Translations under genes and position numbers: made by a program
Shown: piece after piece, positions 15,470 to 16,007 of the stretch
Layout of the letters: the number at the start of each line of letters is the position of its first letter
Position numbering within the stretch: the stretch's first letter is position 1
Notes under the pieces: generated by a model
What the model was told of the DNA's origin: nothing
The model's input: the letters and a program-made list of their open reading frames with translations, nothing else
Database searches by the model: none
From: JBEIUL01 sp044356865
GTDB taxonomy: Bacteria > Planctomycetota > Phycisphaerae > Phycisphaerales > SM1A02
Length of the DNA stretch: 16,007 nucleotides
Reading direction: 5' to 3'
NCBI GenBank assembly: GCA_044356865.1
Contig: JBIKVN010000045.1
Span: 1 to 16,007 of the forward strand

Positions 15470-16007
15470 ATGGCTTCGACCGAAGACGCCACGCCCTCCC
15501 CCGCCGGTCCCTCGCCCGCCGCGATCGCCCGCACGCTGGCCCGCCACCCGCGGCCGCTTGGCGGCGACACCGCGCGAAGCGTCGGTTCGCCGGTGGTTTC
15601 GTTGACCGGGTACGTGCTGAACAACGATCCCGGCGCGCACCAGGTCAAGATCGGCAAGAAGCCCGAGTGGCTGCGGGCCCGCGTCCCGGGCGGCGAGGGC
15701 TATGAGCGGCTCAAGAAGATCATTGACGAGCACCGGCTGCATACGGTGTGTCAAGAGGCCTCGTGCCCGAACATGGGCGAGTGCTGGAGCCGTGGCACCG
15801 CGACGATCATGATCCTCGGCGACACCTGCACCCGCTCGTGCGGCTTCTGCAACGTGAAGACCGGCAAGCCACCGACGCTCGATCTCGACGAGCCGCGGCG
15901 CGTGGCGGAGAGCCTCGCGTTGATGAAGCTCAAGCACGTGGTGATCACGAGCGTCAATCGCGACGAGCTGGCCGACGGCGGCGCCGCGATCTGGGCCGAG
16001 ACGATCG
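15470..16007 (+). CDS. lipA: Lipoyl synthase, 3'-truncated by the window
   Basis: This radical-SAM enzyme inserts two sulfurs into the octanoyl chain bound to E2 or GcvH proteins, making the lipoyl cofactor of pyruvate and 2-oxoglutarate dehydrogenases and the glycine cleavage system. 179 residues are visible. The LipA-specific cluster motif CX4CX5C is CQEASCPNMGEC (Cys94, 99, 105), and the radical-SAM motif CX3CX2C is CTRSCGFC (Cys120, 124, 127). KKPEWLR (63-69) and VVITSVNRDEL (157-167) are also typical. The N-terminus carries about 55 extra residues before the conserved KIGKKPEWLR block, Ala/Pro-rich at first and then PVVSLTGYVLNNDPG. ATG 15470 is supported by the upstream TACACT but a later start is possible. 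The gene diverges from the membrane protein gene across 65 bp. The reading frame is still open at the right edge. Confidence 0.96.
   Translation, partial: MASTEDATPSPAGPSPAAIARTLARHPRPLGGDTARSVGSPVVSLTGYVLNNDPGAHQVKIGKKPEWLRARVPGGEGYERLKKIIDEHRLHTVCQEASCPNMGECWSRGTATIMILGDTCTRSCGFCNVKTGKPPTLDLDEPRRVAESLALMKLKHVVITSVNRDELADGGAAIWAETI

Overview
The window looks like a high-GC (by eye about 70%) planctomycete chromosome segment, most likely of the Phycisphaerae type. The evidence is the strong G/C bias at third codon positions, the paired vWA/amidotransferase-fold membrane protein and giant coiled-coil protein followed by a secreted squalene-cyclase-like protein, and several long secreted proteins of unknown function. 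I see no tRNA, rRNA, CRISPR array, transposase or prophage gene. No gene-free stretch exceeds 300 bases; the longest gaps are about 112 bp (14495-14606), about 118 bp (11161-11278) and 65 bp (15405-15469).

Left part (3-8506, all + strand): a tightly packed operon. It starts with the 3' part of a membrane-anchored vWA/glutamine-amidotransferase-fold protein (3-1823). Next comes a 1421-residue membrane protein with a very long helical domain, DUF4175-like (1838-6103), then a secreted prenyltransferase/squalene-cyclase-like repeat protein that overlaps it by 4 bp (6100-7206), then a secreted beta-rich protein (7211-8506). In other planctomycetes the first two usually lie downstream of MoxR and DUF58 genes, which would sit left of the window. 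The set looks like an envelope-located protein system whose role is not established.

Middle part: comEC (DNA uptake channel, - strand) converges on the secreted beta-rich gene. Its open frame runs 512 bases into that gene's antisense strand. Divergent from comEC is lgt (lipoprotein diacylglyceryl transferase), coupled by a GTGA overlap to vsr (mismatch-repair endonuclease); no cytosine methyltransferase is in view.

Right part: two - strand genes, a single-pass membrane protein resembling the outer part of anti-sigma factors (14607-15404) and a secreted TPR protein (12719-14494). Divergent from these is the 5' part of lipA (lipoyl synthase), which runs off the window end.

The most notable non-coding signal is that lgt and lipA both carry the hexamer TACACT exactly 7 nt before the start codon with no Shine-Dalgarno sequence, which suggests leaderless transcription. 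Other - strand genes, by contrast, have good Shine-Dalgarno sequences (AAGGAG at 14501-14506, GAGGAG at 11140-11145).
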